Under the pieces are notes generated by a model. It saw only the letters and a list, made by a program, of their open reading frames with translations, had not been told where the DNA came from and did not search any database. A DNA stretch of 64,000 nt from Alkaliphilus hydrothermalis (GTDB lineage: Bacteria; Bacillota; Clostridia; Peptostreptococcales; Natronincolaceae): the NCBI RefSeq assembly GCF_016908555.1, contig NZ_JAFBEE010000004.1, positions 62,001 to 126,000 of the forward strand, read 5' to 3'. The translations under genes were made by a program, and so were the position numbers. Below are positions 51,917-60,231 of the stretch, one piece after another (within the stretch, counting starts at the first letter, position 1; every line of letters starts with the position of its first letter).

Positions 51917-52490
51917 GTTGTTTATTTTTAGACATTTTAGTAATTCCTATAACTGCAATCGAAAATGTTCTTGTATCTTCTCTTGTTTTATCTTTTTTAT
52001 CCGTTAGATAATCCTTCACCAAGTCATTAATTTTACCAATGAGCTCTTTAGATTCCTCTGTAGTTAAATAATAATCATTGTGGTAGTCTAAGAACTTCGG
52101 TAGCCCATTATTTGATTTTTCCGCTGATTTATAAAAATCTGCACTGATTTTTTCAAATATAGAGATACTGGCCTGATTGATAGATTGAAGAACATCATCA
52201 TCTACATTTTGCATAAAACTCTTATCAATGACCAATTTTGTGGCAGCTGGTAAATAATACTTCTCTATAATACCTGATTTCACCTTTTCGTCCACCAACT
52301 CTAGAATACCCACTTTAAGCAAACTCTTAATATGATAATTTACTTTTGCATGGGGTTCCCCTAACTTTTCAGCTATTTGTTTGGCTGATTGAGGTTGATC
52401 CCCTTCAAACGCACCAAAAACTTCAACTCTATAGGGATGAGATATGGCTTTTATTTGCTCTAGATCCCTCATTACAAGTATATCCTTCAT
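51906..52490 (-). CDS. ArsR/HTH_20-type winged-helix transcription regulator
   Basis: A 194-residue DNA-binding protein. The N-terminal winged helix (residues 8-80) reads KAISHPYRVEVFGAFEGDQP, KQIAEKLGEPHAKVNYHIKS and LLKVGILELVDEKVKSGIIE, typical of HTH_20/ArsR-like regulators. No metal-binding Cys motif is seen. The C-terminal 110 residues are helical and probably dimerising or ligand-binding. Targets unknown; it stands alone. Confidence 0.86.
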   Translation of the reverse strand: MKDILVMRDLEQIKAISHPYRVEVFGAFEGDQPQSAKQIAEKLGEPHAKVNYHIKSLLKVGILELVDEKVKSGIIEKYYLPAATKLVIDKSFMQNVDDDVLQSINQASISIFEKISADFYKSAEKSNNGLPKFLDYHNDYYLTTEESKELIGKINDLVKDYLTDKKDKTREDTRTFSIAVIGITKMSKNKQQRG

Positions 52491-52576
52491 TTATTCGTCC
52501 CCTTTTTATCAGTTTCTTAATATTAATTATATTTCTTTTTTAACAATTTGTCAAAATTATTAAAAAACTGTAATGA

Positions 52577-53491
52577 TTAAAAAATTGATAAGTTATAAGT
52601 TTTTGCTAGATCAGCTAGTATCTTTACTCCAGCACTACTATTTCCTTTTTCATCCAGAGCAGGACCAACTACACCGATCCCCATTTTTCCCGGTACTAAT
52701 GCCATTATTCCACCACCTACACCACTTTTAGCAGGGATCCCCACTTCGATGGCAAAGGCTCCACTGGCATTATACATTCCACAGGTCACCATAAAGGTTT
52801 TTGCAATTTTTGCATACCTTGGGTCCACCAATTGCTCACCAGTCTCAATTAACGCCCCATCATTGGCTAAAAATCTTCCTATTCTGGCAATATCTCTGCA
52901 GGTAACCTCTAGAGAGCATTGTCTAAAATAAACATCTAGATTTTCTTCTACTTCTCCATCTATCACCCCAACATCCCTCATAAAATAGGCCATTGCACGA
53001 TTACGATCACCTGTCTTTTTCTCAGACAAGTACACATCAAGATTAATGTCTAAAGTATCATTATTTGTTATTTTTCTAAATAAATCTAAGATTTTTTGAA
53101 ATTTCTCTTCTGGGTTTCCTTTAATCAAGGAAGTTACTGCAATAGCCCCCGCATTAATCATTGGATTAAAGGGCTTTGAAGGCCTTACTACCTCCAGTTT
53201 CATCATAGAATTAAAAGAATCCCCTGTTGGCTCCATTCCAACAAATTGGAAGAGTTCTTCTGGCCCTCTGTCTTCTAATGCAATCAGCAAAGTAATAACC
53301 TTTGAGATACTCTGTATTGTAAAGGGATACTGAAAATCCCCTACTCCAAACTCTTCTCCACTTATATCAGCAATGTATATCCCTAATGCATTTTTATTGG
53401 CTTTTGCTAACTGAGGAATATAAGTCGGCAGTGTCCCTTGATCAACATGGTGTCTATTATTTTCTAAAATTTCCTTTAGCTTTTGCTCCAT
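52577..53491 (-). CDS. glsA: Glutaminase
   Basis: Hydrolyses glutamine to glutamate and ammonia. It has about 304 residues of the beta-lactamase-like glutaminase family. The nucleophile Ser and paired Lys are in FTIQSISKVITLLIALEDRG. Further conserved segments are NPMINAGAIAVTSLI, VYLSEKKTGDRNRAMAYFMR, VTCGMYNASGAFAIEVGIPA and SGVGGGIMALVPGKMGIGVV. Start ATG at 53491 follows AGGAAGG; an upstream in-frame codon at 53512 overlaps that region. Monocistronic. Confidence 0.95.
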   Translation of the reverse strand: MEQKLKEILENNRHHVDQGTLPTYIPQLAKANKNALGIYIADISGEEFGVGDFQYPFTIQSISKVITLLIALEDRGPEELFQFVGMEPTGDSFNSMMKLEVVRPSKPFNPMINAGAIAVTSLIKGNPEEKFQKILDLFRKITNNDTLDINLDVYLSEKKTGDRNRAMAYFMRDVGVIDGEVEENLDVYFRQCSLEVTCRDIARIGRFLANDGALIETGEQLVDPRYAKIAKTFMVTCGMYNASGAFAIEVGIPAKSGVGGGIMALVPGKMGIGVVGPALDEKGNSSAGVKILADLAKTYNLSIF

Positions 53492-53557
53492 CTTGCACCT
53501 TCCTATCGACAAATTTTTACCCTTAAAGAATATATGATATTTTTTTTATAGTCAACC

Positions 53558-55231
53558 TTAAAATGCACCGCCACCAATGAATTCCCTCAGTATTGAAGTC
53601 CTAGGAATATCAACTTCGTTCTCTAAAGCCACGAAATAACTTAGAAACTTAAGAAGTCGCTTTGCTTCAGCAAAATAGGGACTACTGACATCCACTTGTC
53701 TCAACAAAGGCTCAGCATATTTTTTTAGTATGCTTAATTCATAAAAAAGGGCTGAGTTAAACATTACATCGGCTTCCTCTTGGAATGGGAATATGTTTTT
53801 TTCTTCCCCTCGCCTCACCGACTGCCACATTGATAAGGTTCTGGTTGCATCATTGGAACGGTATTTATAATCCCTAACAATACGCCTGATTAGTCTTGAA
53901 TCAGTGGTTGGGATTCGATTATGCTCGTCAATATTTAACTGGGTTAATGCGCTAATATAGATTTTAAACTTACTTTCTTTTGAAATTGCCTGTGTTAACT
54001 CATTATTAAGGGCATGGATCCCTTCAAGTATTACTGGTTGACCTGGATTTATTTTCAACTTATGGCCCCTATATTCCCTTTCTCCTGTATGAAAATTAAA
54101 GGTTGGCACTTCAATTTCATTGCCCTTCAAAAGCTCTTCTAAATCCCGATTGAAAAGCTCAAGATCAATTGCATAGAGGGATTCAAAGTCGTAATTTCCA
54201 TCTTCATCTAGGGGGGTCAACTCTCGATTAACAAAATAGTCATCTAAAGAAATTGAAATTGGCTTCAACCCATTTACCTTTAGTTGTACCATCAGCCGTT
54301 GGGCAAAGGTTGTTTTCCCTGATGAAGAAGGTCCCGCTATTAAAATTAATTGCTTTTCATTTATATTGTCTTGAATCTTATCTGCGATTTCTGCAATTTT
54401 CTTTTCATGAAGTCCTTCTGCAATTCTAATAAATTCTCCTTCTTTCTTAGAAACAATTAGATCATTTAATGCAGCTACATAATCAATTTCTAAAATTTCT
54501 CCCCATTTTTCACTTTCTCTAAAGACTTTAAAAAGTTTCACCTGTTCTTCAAATTCAGGTATTTCTCCACCATACTCTCCTCTAGGATACTGAATTACAA
54601 TCCCTGGTTCATAATATTTCAACTTGAATTTCTTCAAATACCCTGCTGATGGTGTCATGTAACCATAGAAATAGTTCCTTAACCAACCACACTGATACAT
54701 GTTAATATAAGGTTTTTCTCTATACTTGAGTAATCGTACCTTACCCATTTGCTCATAATCCCTAAAAATATCCTTTGCTTCTCCAACTGGCATTCTTGAT
54801 TTGACAAAAGGTACGTCCTCTGTGATGATTTCCTTCATTCTTTCCTCTATACGCTCTACGTCTTTAGGTTCAATTTCCCTTTTATAGTGGATTTCACAAT
54901 ATAGACCTCTGCTTAAGGAATGCTCCACCGATACCTGGCATCCGGAAAATAACTCCATACAAGCTCTAATGAAGACGAACACCAGACTTCTTTGGTAAAT
55001 CCTAGAGCCTATTGGTGATGTATGGGATAATAATTTCAACTCACAATCATCATCTAATCTGTTATGTAACTCTTTAAGATCGTTATCCACAAGAGCTGCT
55101 ACAAAGATATTAAGATCATCTTTTTTGAAATCGTTACACACTTCCTCTATTTTAATTCCACTTTCATATTGAAAAGTCCCGTGATTTTCAATCATTACTG
55201 TAATTTTATTGTGATTATTTTGCTTCGACAT
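53558..55231 (-). CDS. TGS/ThrRS-like and uridine-kinase fusion (nucleoside kinase)
   Basis: A 557-residue fusion known mainly in anaerobic Firmicutes. Residues 1-65 resemble a TGS domain, and about 70-180 the second additional domain of threonyl-tRNA synthetase (SLSRGLYCEIHYKREIEPKD). Residues about 285-500 are a uridine kinase/phosphoribulokinase fold: P-loop ILIAGPSSSGKTTFAQRLMV, SISLDDYFVNRELTPLDEDG, and later ILEGIHALN. It presumably phosphorylates a nucleoside; the role of the synthetase-like half is unclear. Monocistronic. Confidence 0.9.
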   Translation of the reverse strand: MSKQNNHNKITVMIENHGTFQYESGIKIEEVCNDFKKDDLNIFVAALVDNDLKELHNRLDDDCELKLLSHTSPIGSRIYQRSLVFVFIRACMELFSGCQVSVEHSLSRGLYCEIHYKREIEPKDVERIEERMKEIITEDVPFVKSRMPVGEAKDIFRDYEQMGKVRLLKYREKPYINMYQCGWLRNYFYGYMTPSAGYLKKFKLKYYEPGIVIQYPRGEYGGEIPEFEEQVKLFKVFRESEKWGEILEIDYVAALNDLIVSKKEGEFIRIAEGLHEKKIAEIADKIQDNINEKQLILIAGPSSSGKTTFAQRLMVQLKVNGLKPISISLDDYFVNRELTPLDEDGNYDFESLYAIDLELFNRDLEELLKGNEIEVPTFNFHTGEREYRGHKLKINPGQPVILEGIHALNNELTQAISKESKFKIYISALTQLNIDEHNRIPTTDSRLIRRIVRDYKYRSNDATRTLSMWQSVRRGEEKNIFPFQEEADVMFNSALFYELSILKKYAEPLLRQVDVSSPYFAEAKRLLKFLSYFVALENEVDIPRTSILREFIGGGAF

Positions 55232-55358
55232 ATAAATCCCCCCTATTAAATATTTTGTTGTATATTAATATTTTATGATACAGACTAGTTCAATATTTCT
55301 TTAATTTATTTCTTAATTTCCACTCTTATCTTATAACTTTAAATTTCTATAAAATTTA

Positions 55359-55388
55359 AAAAGTTCCTGCCAAAAGACAGGAACTTTT
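55359..55388 (-). terminator. Intrinsic terminator after CBS gene
   Basis: AAAAGTTCCTG pairs perfectly with CAGGAACTTTT around an 8-nt loop, 15 nt past the CBS stop. Confidence 0.85.
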
Positions 55389-55402
55389 AATCTTCGTTAT
55401 CC

Positions 55403-55831
55403 TTACATCATTGGTCTACTAGGAGTTGAAATTTGGCTTAGGGCTGAACCTGCTTCGTTTTCATAGATACCGTGTACCGCTAAGTCACCAATAGAAACCA
55501 TTCCTACCATTTTCCCGTTTTCAACTACAGGAAGTCTTCTAATCTGATTCTCTCCCATAATTCTTGCTGCCTCATGTACATGCATATCTGGAGTAACAGA
55601 AATTACATGCTTAGACATTACTTTTTCTACTGTATCACTTGTGTTAATGTTAGAAACCATACCTCTAATAACTAGATCTCTATCGGTTACGATTCCAACA
55701 GGATGTTGATTGTTATCAATGATTGGCATTACTCCAACATTTAGATCCTTCATGGATTTAGCAATTTGATTGATTGGTGTAGTTGTCGTTGCCACCATAA
55801 CATCAGAAGTCATTATATCTCTTACCTTCAT
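55403..55831 (-). CDS. Tandem CBS-domain protein
   Basis: A 142-residue protein made of two CBS domains forming one Bateman module, which usually binds adenine nucleotides. Repeat 1: VRDIMTSDVMVATTTTPINQ with GVMPIIDNNQHPVGIVTDRD. Repeat 2: VMSKHVISVTPDMHVHEAAR with QIRRLPVVENGKMVGMVSIG. No other domain is fused. It is YhcV- or HrpI-like in length; the ligand and partner are unknown. Monocistronic. Confidence 0.92.
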   Translation of the reverse strand: MKVRDIMTSDVMVATTTTPINQIAKSMKDLNVGVMPIIDNNQHPVGIVTDRDLVIRGMVSNINTSDTVEKVMSKHVISVTPDMHVHEAARIMGENQIRRLPVVENGKMVGMVSIGDLAVHGIYENEAGSALSQISTPSRPMM

Positions 55832-55932
55832 AGTTTAAATCCTCCTTTAATAAAATAAATTTCATATTTAGGTTATCCTAAAATATCTTTTTTATTTATT
55901 AAAGAATTAGTCAATCCTATAGAAATTTTTAT

Positions 55933-56469
55933 TTACTTTAGCAGTCCAATTTTATTCAAAGGATATAACCTTAGGAAGGCTCTACCTACAATAGCATCAA
56001 TATCAATTAGCCCGATGACTTCATCTCTACTATCCATACTGTTGAAGCGATTATCCCCCATAGCAAAAATTTTACCTTCGGGAATCGTTAGCTCTGTACC
56101 TTCATAGTACTTACCTTCTGTATATTTGTCAGCTGTATAATCCTCAGTTAAGACCTCACCATTCACATAGACATCTCCCTCTTTAATGAGTAATGTATCT
56201 CCAGGCAAAGCAATAACTCTCTTAATCAATAGTTTATTCCGACCTAAGTTAGTCTTAATATCAGATTTGAAGACTACGATATCTCCCTGTTTTGGAGGAT
56301 TTTGTTTGTACAATAATCGGTTAATAATCAAAAAGTCATTTTCACTTAAGGTTGGCATCATGGAATGTTGCCTTACGATTGTGGGTTTAACAAAAGTAGT
56401 GATGACTAATGCAATGACCACCGACAATAATATGGTTTTGACCCACTCTAGTATTTCTTCTTTCCTCAT
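55933..56469 (-). CDS. lepB: Type I signal peptidase (second)
   Basis: A 178-residue signal peptidase paralogous to the one at 50505. The membrane segment is TILLSVVIALVITTFVKPTI; the catalytic Ser lies in VRQHSMMPTLSENDFLIINR and the Lys in KLLIKRVIALPGDTLLIKEG. Box E is IFAMGDNRFNSMDSRDEVIG. Start ATG at 56469 (MRKEEILEW) is seven bases after AGGGGG; a codon at 56490 is upstream of it. Confidence 0.95.
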   Translation of the reverse strand: MRKEEILEWVKTILLSVVIALVITTFVKPTIVRQHSMMPTLSENDFLIINRLLYKQNPPKQGDIVVFKSDIKTNLGRNKLLIKRVIALPGDTLLIKEGDVYVNGEVLTEDYTADKYTEGKYYEGTELTIPEGKIFAMGDNRFNSMDSRDEVIGLIDIDAIVGRAFLRLYPLNKIGLLK

Positions 56470-56588
56470 TTGTAATCCCCCTGTCTTCACTCTCTAGTAC
56501 TCTCAATTATTTTATCATTCAATTCTATTGAGTGCAACTACTAGAAAATAAATCCAAGTCAAAGGGATGCTAGTCAGATACTTGCTTT

Positions 56589-56945
56589 CTATTCACTTAT
56601 ATACTCATTGACCACATCAGATATATTATCAAAGTTAATGTTATCCCCAGAATCATCCCAAGCCACTTCTTCATCAATTAAAAGGATTAGTTGTGGTGTC
56701 TCATGGGAAACCTCTAAAATTTCTTCTATGCCCTCAGAAGCTTCAACATCCTCCCTTACATAAACCACAGTAAAAATGATGTCCTCCTCCGTATCCTCCA
56801 TATAGTCAAGATACTCCTGATACGCATCATCACTTTCTTGAAGCATAGCATCATGTTTAAAAATAAAAATCGGTTTCTTTTTGGACCTTTTAATGAGCTT
56901 CTCTAATTCCTCTACAGTACCTATTTTTTTTGCCTTCTTTGCCAT
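56589..56945 (-). CDS. YtxJ/bacilliredoxin-like protein lacking the catalytic cysteine
   Basis: A 118-residue thioredoxin-fold protein of the YtxJ (DUF2847) family, whose members reduce bacillithiol mixed disulfides through a CPxS-type motif. Here the corresponding stretch reads FIFKHDAMLQESDDAYQEYL: the Cys-Pro positions are Leu-Gln, and there is no cysteine anywhere in the protein. The C-terminal half (SHETPQLILLIDEEVAWDDS) matches the family fold. If the alignment is right it cannot do thiol chemistry and may be a structural or binding derivative. ATG at 56945 follows GGGAGGG. Confidence 0.75.
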   Translation of the reverse strand: MAKKAKKIGTVEELEKLIKRSKKKPIFIFKHDAMLQESDDAYQEYLDYMEDTEEDIIFTVVYVREDVEASEGIEEILEVSHETPQLILLIDEEVAWDDSGDNINFDNISDVVNEYISE

Positions 56946-57179
56946 CAAAATCCCTCCCCACGGATTAAAAAATAGTATCTTTATATTACTATCTTTATAT
57001 TGTCCTTTAAACGATATTATAACTGATAAAAAAAATATTATGTAATTTTCTGCTTTAAAGCGAAATAAATAGTAAAAATATAGGAGTGTTAATAATTACA
57101 TTAAAGAAGTAAGTTGAAATCAATAGGTTGAATATGATATTCTTATTACATAAGAAGTATTCGAAAGGACGGAAAATAA

Positions 57180-57737
57180 ATGGAAAAACTAAAGGATCTT
57201 CTACATGATTTGACGGATGTGATATTAGCTATTGGGATTGTAGTTGTAATGTTTACTGTAGTAACTATGAATTTGGGAGATTGGTTTAGCGGAGATAGTG
57301 CTGTTGTATTCGCAAATTCTACTCCTCAAGTAAACATCGCTGGGTCTGAGGATCAGAATAAAGATGAAGCCAACATCGAAGATACTGAAAGGGAAGTAGT
57401 GGAGGAAACGGAGGAAGTCACTAAAGAAGTTACTGAAAAACCAGTAGATAATTCCTCAAAGCAATCCACCAAAGAGTCAAAGCCTAAAGAATCAACAGAA
57501 GAAAAACCAGCAGTTATTACAGTTGTAGATGTTAAGAAGGTTACTATCCCAGATGGAACACCTGGAGTAAATATTGCTAAAATCCTTCAAGAGAAGGGGC
57601 TAATTGAAGAACCTGCAGAATTTATTAAGGTTGCAGAGGATTTGAAGTTAGCTTTAAAACTAAAATCTGGAACTTTTGATATTCCAACCAACTCTACAGT
57701 AAAAGAAATGGTAGAAATCATTGCCAGAGTAAAATAA
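57180..57737 (+). CDS. Membrane-anchored protein with short MltG-like domain
   Basis: A 185-residue protein. The N-terminal membrane segment (VILAIGIVVVMFTVVTMNLG) is followed by a disordered Glu/Lys/Thr-rich linker (residues about 55-115). The C-terminal 65 residues (TIPDGTPGVNIAKILQEKGL and later LKSGTFDIPTNSTVKEMVEI) resemble the LysM-like N-terminal module of endolytic murein transglycosylase MltG, without its catalytic domain. It is probably a wall-facing binding protein. Directly followed by a terminator hairpin at 57739. Confidence 0.72.
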   Translation: MEKLKDLLHDLTDVILAIGIVVVMFTVVTMNLGDWFSGDSAVVFANSTPQVNIAGSEDQNKDEANIEDTEREVVEETEEVTKEVTEKPVDNSSKQSTKESKPKESTEEKPAVITVVDVKKVTIPDGTPGVNIAKILQEKGLIEEPAEFIKVAEDLKLALKLKSGTFDIPTNSTVKEMVEIIARVK

Positions 57738-57738
57738 T

Positions 57739-57789
57739 AAAAGCCAGCCACCAGTAAGTATACAGAAATACGTCATGGTGCTGGCTTTT
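57739..57789. terminator. Bidirectional terminator with repeat-like apex
   Basis: AAAAGCCAG with CTGGCTTTT (9 bp), a bulged C, then CACCA with TGGTG (5 bp), and an apex GTATACAGAAATACGT. T-runs on both strands serve the MltG-like gene and the HAD gene. The apex and the GCCAGC arm match the dispersed repeat at 50.4 kb. Confidence 0.88.
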
Positions 57790-57800
57790 GTTGTTACAGG

Positions 57801-58466
57801 CTAAGCTGTTTCATTTAAATGCTGTTTTAATGATACCATAGACTCTAAATAATAATCCGCAAGAGCCTTTAGTTCCATTTGATCCGCCTCAGAATGCTGG
57901 TCGTATACCGCCACTACCTTCATTCCTGCTGCCTTCCCTGCCTGTACTCCTGCTACTGTATCCTCAAAAACTAATGTAGCCTCTGGTGAAACCCCCATTA
58001 ATTCAGCGGTTCTTAAAAACACATCCGGTGCTGGCTTACCTTTTTTTACTTCGCAGGAGGTTACAATGGCATCAAAGTACTTAGTAATTTCATGTTGTCT
58101 AAGTACTGCCTCCACTAAATCTACATTACAACTAGTACCTAAACCAACTTTAATCCCTTGGGAATTTAGTTTGTCTATGAAATCCTTTGCGCCATCCTTT
58201 AGTTGTATTTTTTTCTCATATTGCTCTAAAGCCATCTGAATCCATTCATCCTTAATCTCATCAACAGTCTCCTTCAGCATAAACATTTCCTTAAAATGGG
58301 TGGCATTTTCCGTAAAGCTCTTTCCTTCTGTTATTTTATTGATATTTTCTGGTACTGCGATTCCCCGTTCTCCTAAAAAGTCTATATCTATTTGCAACCA
58401 TACCCCCATAGAGTCAATAATGGTTCCATCTAAGTCAAAAATAACACCCTCTATATTATTAAACAT
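57801..58466 (-). CDS. HAD-family phosphatase, beta-phosphoglucomutase-like
   Basis: A 221-residue HAD subfamily IA hydrolase. Motif I is VIFDLDGTIIDSMGVWLQID; an alpha-helical cap follows (residues 16-85); motif II is VGLGTSCN; motif III Lys is in SCEVKKGKPAPDVFLRTAEL; motif IV is TLVFEDTVAGVQAGKAAGMK. Likely acts on small phosphorylated sugars; substrate unassigned. Start has AAAGGGGG upstream. Confidence 0.9.
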   Translation of the reverse strand: MFNNIEGVIFDLDGTIIDSMGVWLQIDIDFLGERGIAVPENINKITEGKSFTENATHFKEMFMLKETVDEIKDEWIQMALEQYEKKIQLKDGAKDFIDKLNSQGIKVGLGTSCNVDLVEAVLRQHEITKYFDAIVTSCEVKKGKPAPDVFLRTAELMGVSPEATLVFEDTVAGVQAGKAAGMKVVAVYDQHSEADQMELKALADYYLESMVSLKQHLNETA

Positions 58467-58587
58467 CAGAATTCCCCCTTTAGGTTTAACGCTATTATAA
58501 CATTTTAATTCCTACTATTATACTATATCTAACATCATTAATCATTAGATTTAACTAAACACCATACTTTATCTCATTTTATTAACA

Positions 58588-59322
58588 TTATTGTTCCCCT
58601 TCATCCTTCAGATGCTCATCTATCGCCTTGTTACGACGAAAAAAATCTCTGCTATCTTTTGTATACTCATTTAATTTAGTAATATTCATATACCATAGGA
58701 AGATCACGTAGGGAATAAACAAAGTCATTAATATAGGGATCTGTGCCATTAGAATAAAGTTAAACAACCCATGTAGCACGATTGGAATTAACAACGATCG
58801 ACTGTAATATCTTTGTTTCTCATCTTTGTCCTTAGCATACTTTGCCAAAGATAAATAGTATCCCATCGTTACAGCAAACAACACATGGGCAGGTACAGAT
58901 AAAATTCCCCTCATGATCCCAACATAATAATTTCCTGTATATCTAAAAACCACATACATGATATTTTCAACAGTTGCAAATCCTAAAGCAGAAAATACAC
59001 AGTAGACAATTCCATCTAATTTTTCATTGAAATATCTACTATTAAAAGCACCCCCACGGATTACTACTGCCCTTTTAAAATACTCTTCTGTAAAACCCGC
59101 TACGACAAAGGCAGTGTAGGCAATTCCAAACAATCCACCAAATATATTAAACCTTAATAAAAATCTTTCGATCACAATAACGGGTATTACCGACAATGCG
59201 CCTAAAATAAATGTCCTAATTAGTAACTTCCAAGGTTCCCGATCATAGCGATCGTTTAAATAAGTAGCAGCACCAAGGGCAATGCCTGGGGCTATAGCAA
59301 TCATCAATAACCTAGTTATCAT
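58588..59322 (-). CDS. PrsW-type intramembrane metalloprotease
   Basis: About 244 residues, seven to eight membrane helices. PrsW proteases cleave anti-sigma factors such as RsiW in Bacillus; the target here is unknown. Motifs: the start MITRLLMIAIAPGIALGAAT, FVVAGFTEEYFKRAVVIRGG (the EExxK-like motif), SALGFATVENIMYVVF, LSVPAHVLFAVTMGYYL and PIVLHGLFNFIL with the C-terminal His. ATG at 59322 is preferred to 59340, because the protein then begins like other family members. Confidence 0.87.
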   Translation of the reverse strand: MITRLLMIAIAPGIALGAATYLNDRYDREPWKLLIRTFILGALSVIPVIVIERFLLRFNIFGGLFGIAYTAFVVAGFTEEYFKRAVVIRGGAFNSRYFNEKLDGIVYCVFSALGFATVENIMYVVFRYTGNYYVGIMRGILSVPAHVLFAVTMGYYLSLAKYAKDKDEKQRYYSRSLLIPIVLHGLFNFILMAQIPILMTLFIPYVIFLWYMNITKLNEYTKDSRDFFRRNKAIDEHLKDEGEQ

Positions 59323-59631
59323 ATATACCCACATCCTCATTAGTTTATTAAATTATTTTTTTATCTATATCATATTATTAGTAATCAACTAGCTTCTATC
59401 CAACATCAGTATGTATAATATTTACCATTATAATTGCCTAATACTTCACTTTCTTACACAACTACTACTAAACCTCTTACCAAAATATTCTATAGAAAAT
59501 ATTAACACATATTGCCTTGTTTTTTCAAGACTCCATTTACCATAAACTTTCAATACATTATTGTTTTTAATACTATTAGAAAGCACATAATAAAGTGAGC
59601 TTATCAATTTAAAATGAAGGAAGGTATGTTT

Positions 59632-59781
59632 ATGGAAGATTTAACAAAGGATGAAAAGAAATTTATTTTAGATTTAATCGTTAGTGTTAAAAAAGTTCAT
59701 GCAAAACAAAGAAAAGTAATTACTCCACCCCAAAGAAAAATTATCGATAGTATCTGGGATAAAATGAGCCATGAACTATAA
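59632..59781 (+). CDS. 49-residue small protein at the start of the P-ATPase-like cluster
   Basis: The ORF reads MEDLTKDEKKFILDLIVSVK and then 29 further residues ending KMSHEL. It is basic and helical, with no cysteines. AAGGAAGG lies seven bases before the ATG, supporting translation. It is 110 bp upstream of the 90-residue gene in the same direction. I do not recognise it; it is included because ribosome site and context are good. Confidence 0.55.
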   Translation: MEDLTKDEKKFILDLIVSVKKVHAKQRKVITPPQRKIIDSIWDKMSHEL

Positions 59782-59891
59782 TTTTAATAGGAATTTACTA
59801 TGGTTTTTTATTAATTTATTGTATTAGGGGCTTATTTATAGTCAATACTATTAATAAACTGCTTAATCTAAATTTTAACGGAGGTGATAAT

Positions 59892-60164
59892 ATGGAACCA
59901 ATCGGTATTGTATATGGATTTCTGAGCTTTTATGGAGCAAAGGGGCTATTCAAAAAAGTAAGACAACCTTTAAGAAGGGCTGTTGTATCCACCACCAGCC
60001 AAATTCTCCATGGGTTAGATACACTTAAAGAGCAGGCTTATGAAGTAAAAGAAGGATTTGAAGATGTAGTAGCTGAGGCCCAATATGAAAACATGCTCAG
60101 GAAACACTCTCAAATAAACCCAGATCAAGAATTTGGAGGTATGGAAGATGATGTTATTAGTTAA
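59892..60164 (+). CDS. 90-residue protein with N-terminal membrane segment and amphipathic tail
   Basis: Residues 1-20 (MEPIGIVYGFLSFYGAKGLF) form a short hydrophobic N-terminal segment, followed by a basic patch and an amphipathic helix (LKEQAYEVKEGFEDVVAEAQ). The C-terminus is acidic (QEFGGMEDDVIS). GGAGGTGA precedes the ATG. The pattern (short membrane piece, small-residue region, acidic end) is reminiscent of PacL/DUF1490-type small proteins beside mycobacterial P-ATPases, but this is only resemblance. It overlaps the 27-codon ORF. Confidence 0.75.
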   Translation: MEPIGIVYGFLSFYGAKGLFKKVRQPLRRAVVSTTSQILHGLDTLKEQAYEVKEGFEDVVAEAQYENMLRKHSQINPDQEFGGMEDDVIS

Positions 60165-60231
60165 AATGCTCTTAATAGGTGGAATTTTTGTTTTTACTTC
60201 TAACTTAATGGGCTTTGTAATGGTAATATAA
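60148..60231 (+). CDS. 27-residue hydrophobic peptide, translationally coupled
   Basis: The ORF starts MMLLVKMLLIGGIFVFTSNL and ends LMGFVMVI: a single membrane helix. GGAGGT lies seven bases before the ATG, overlapping the end of the 90-residue gene in another frame. Its stop TAA (60229-60231) overlaps the ATG of the pseudo-ATPase gene (TAATG), the classical arrangement for coupled translation. Confidence 0.62.
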   Translation: MMLLVKMLLIGGIFVFTSNLMGFVMVI

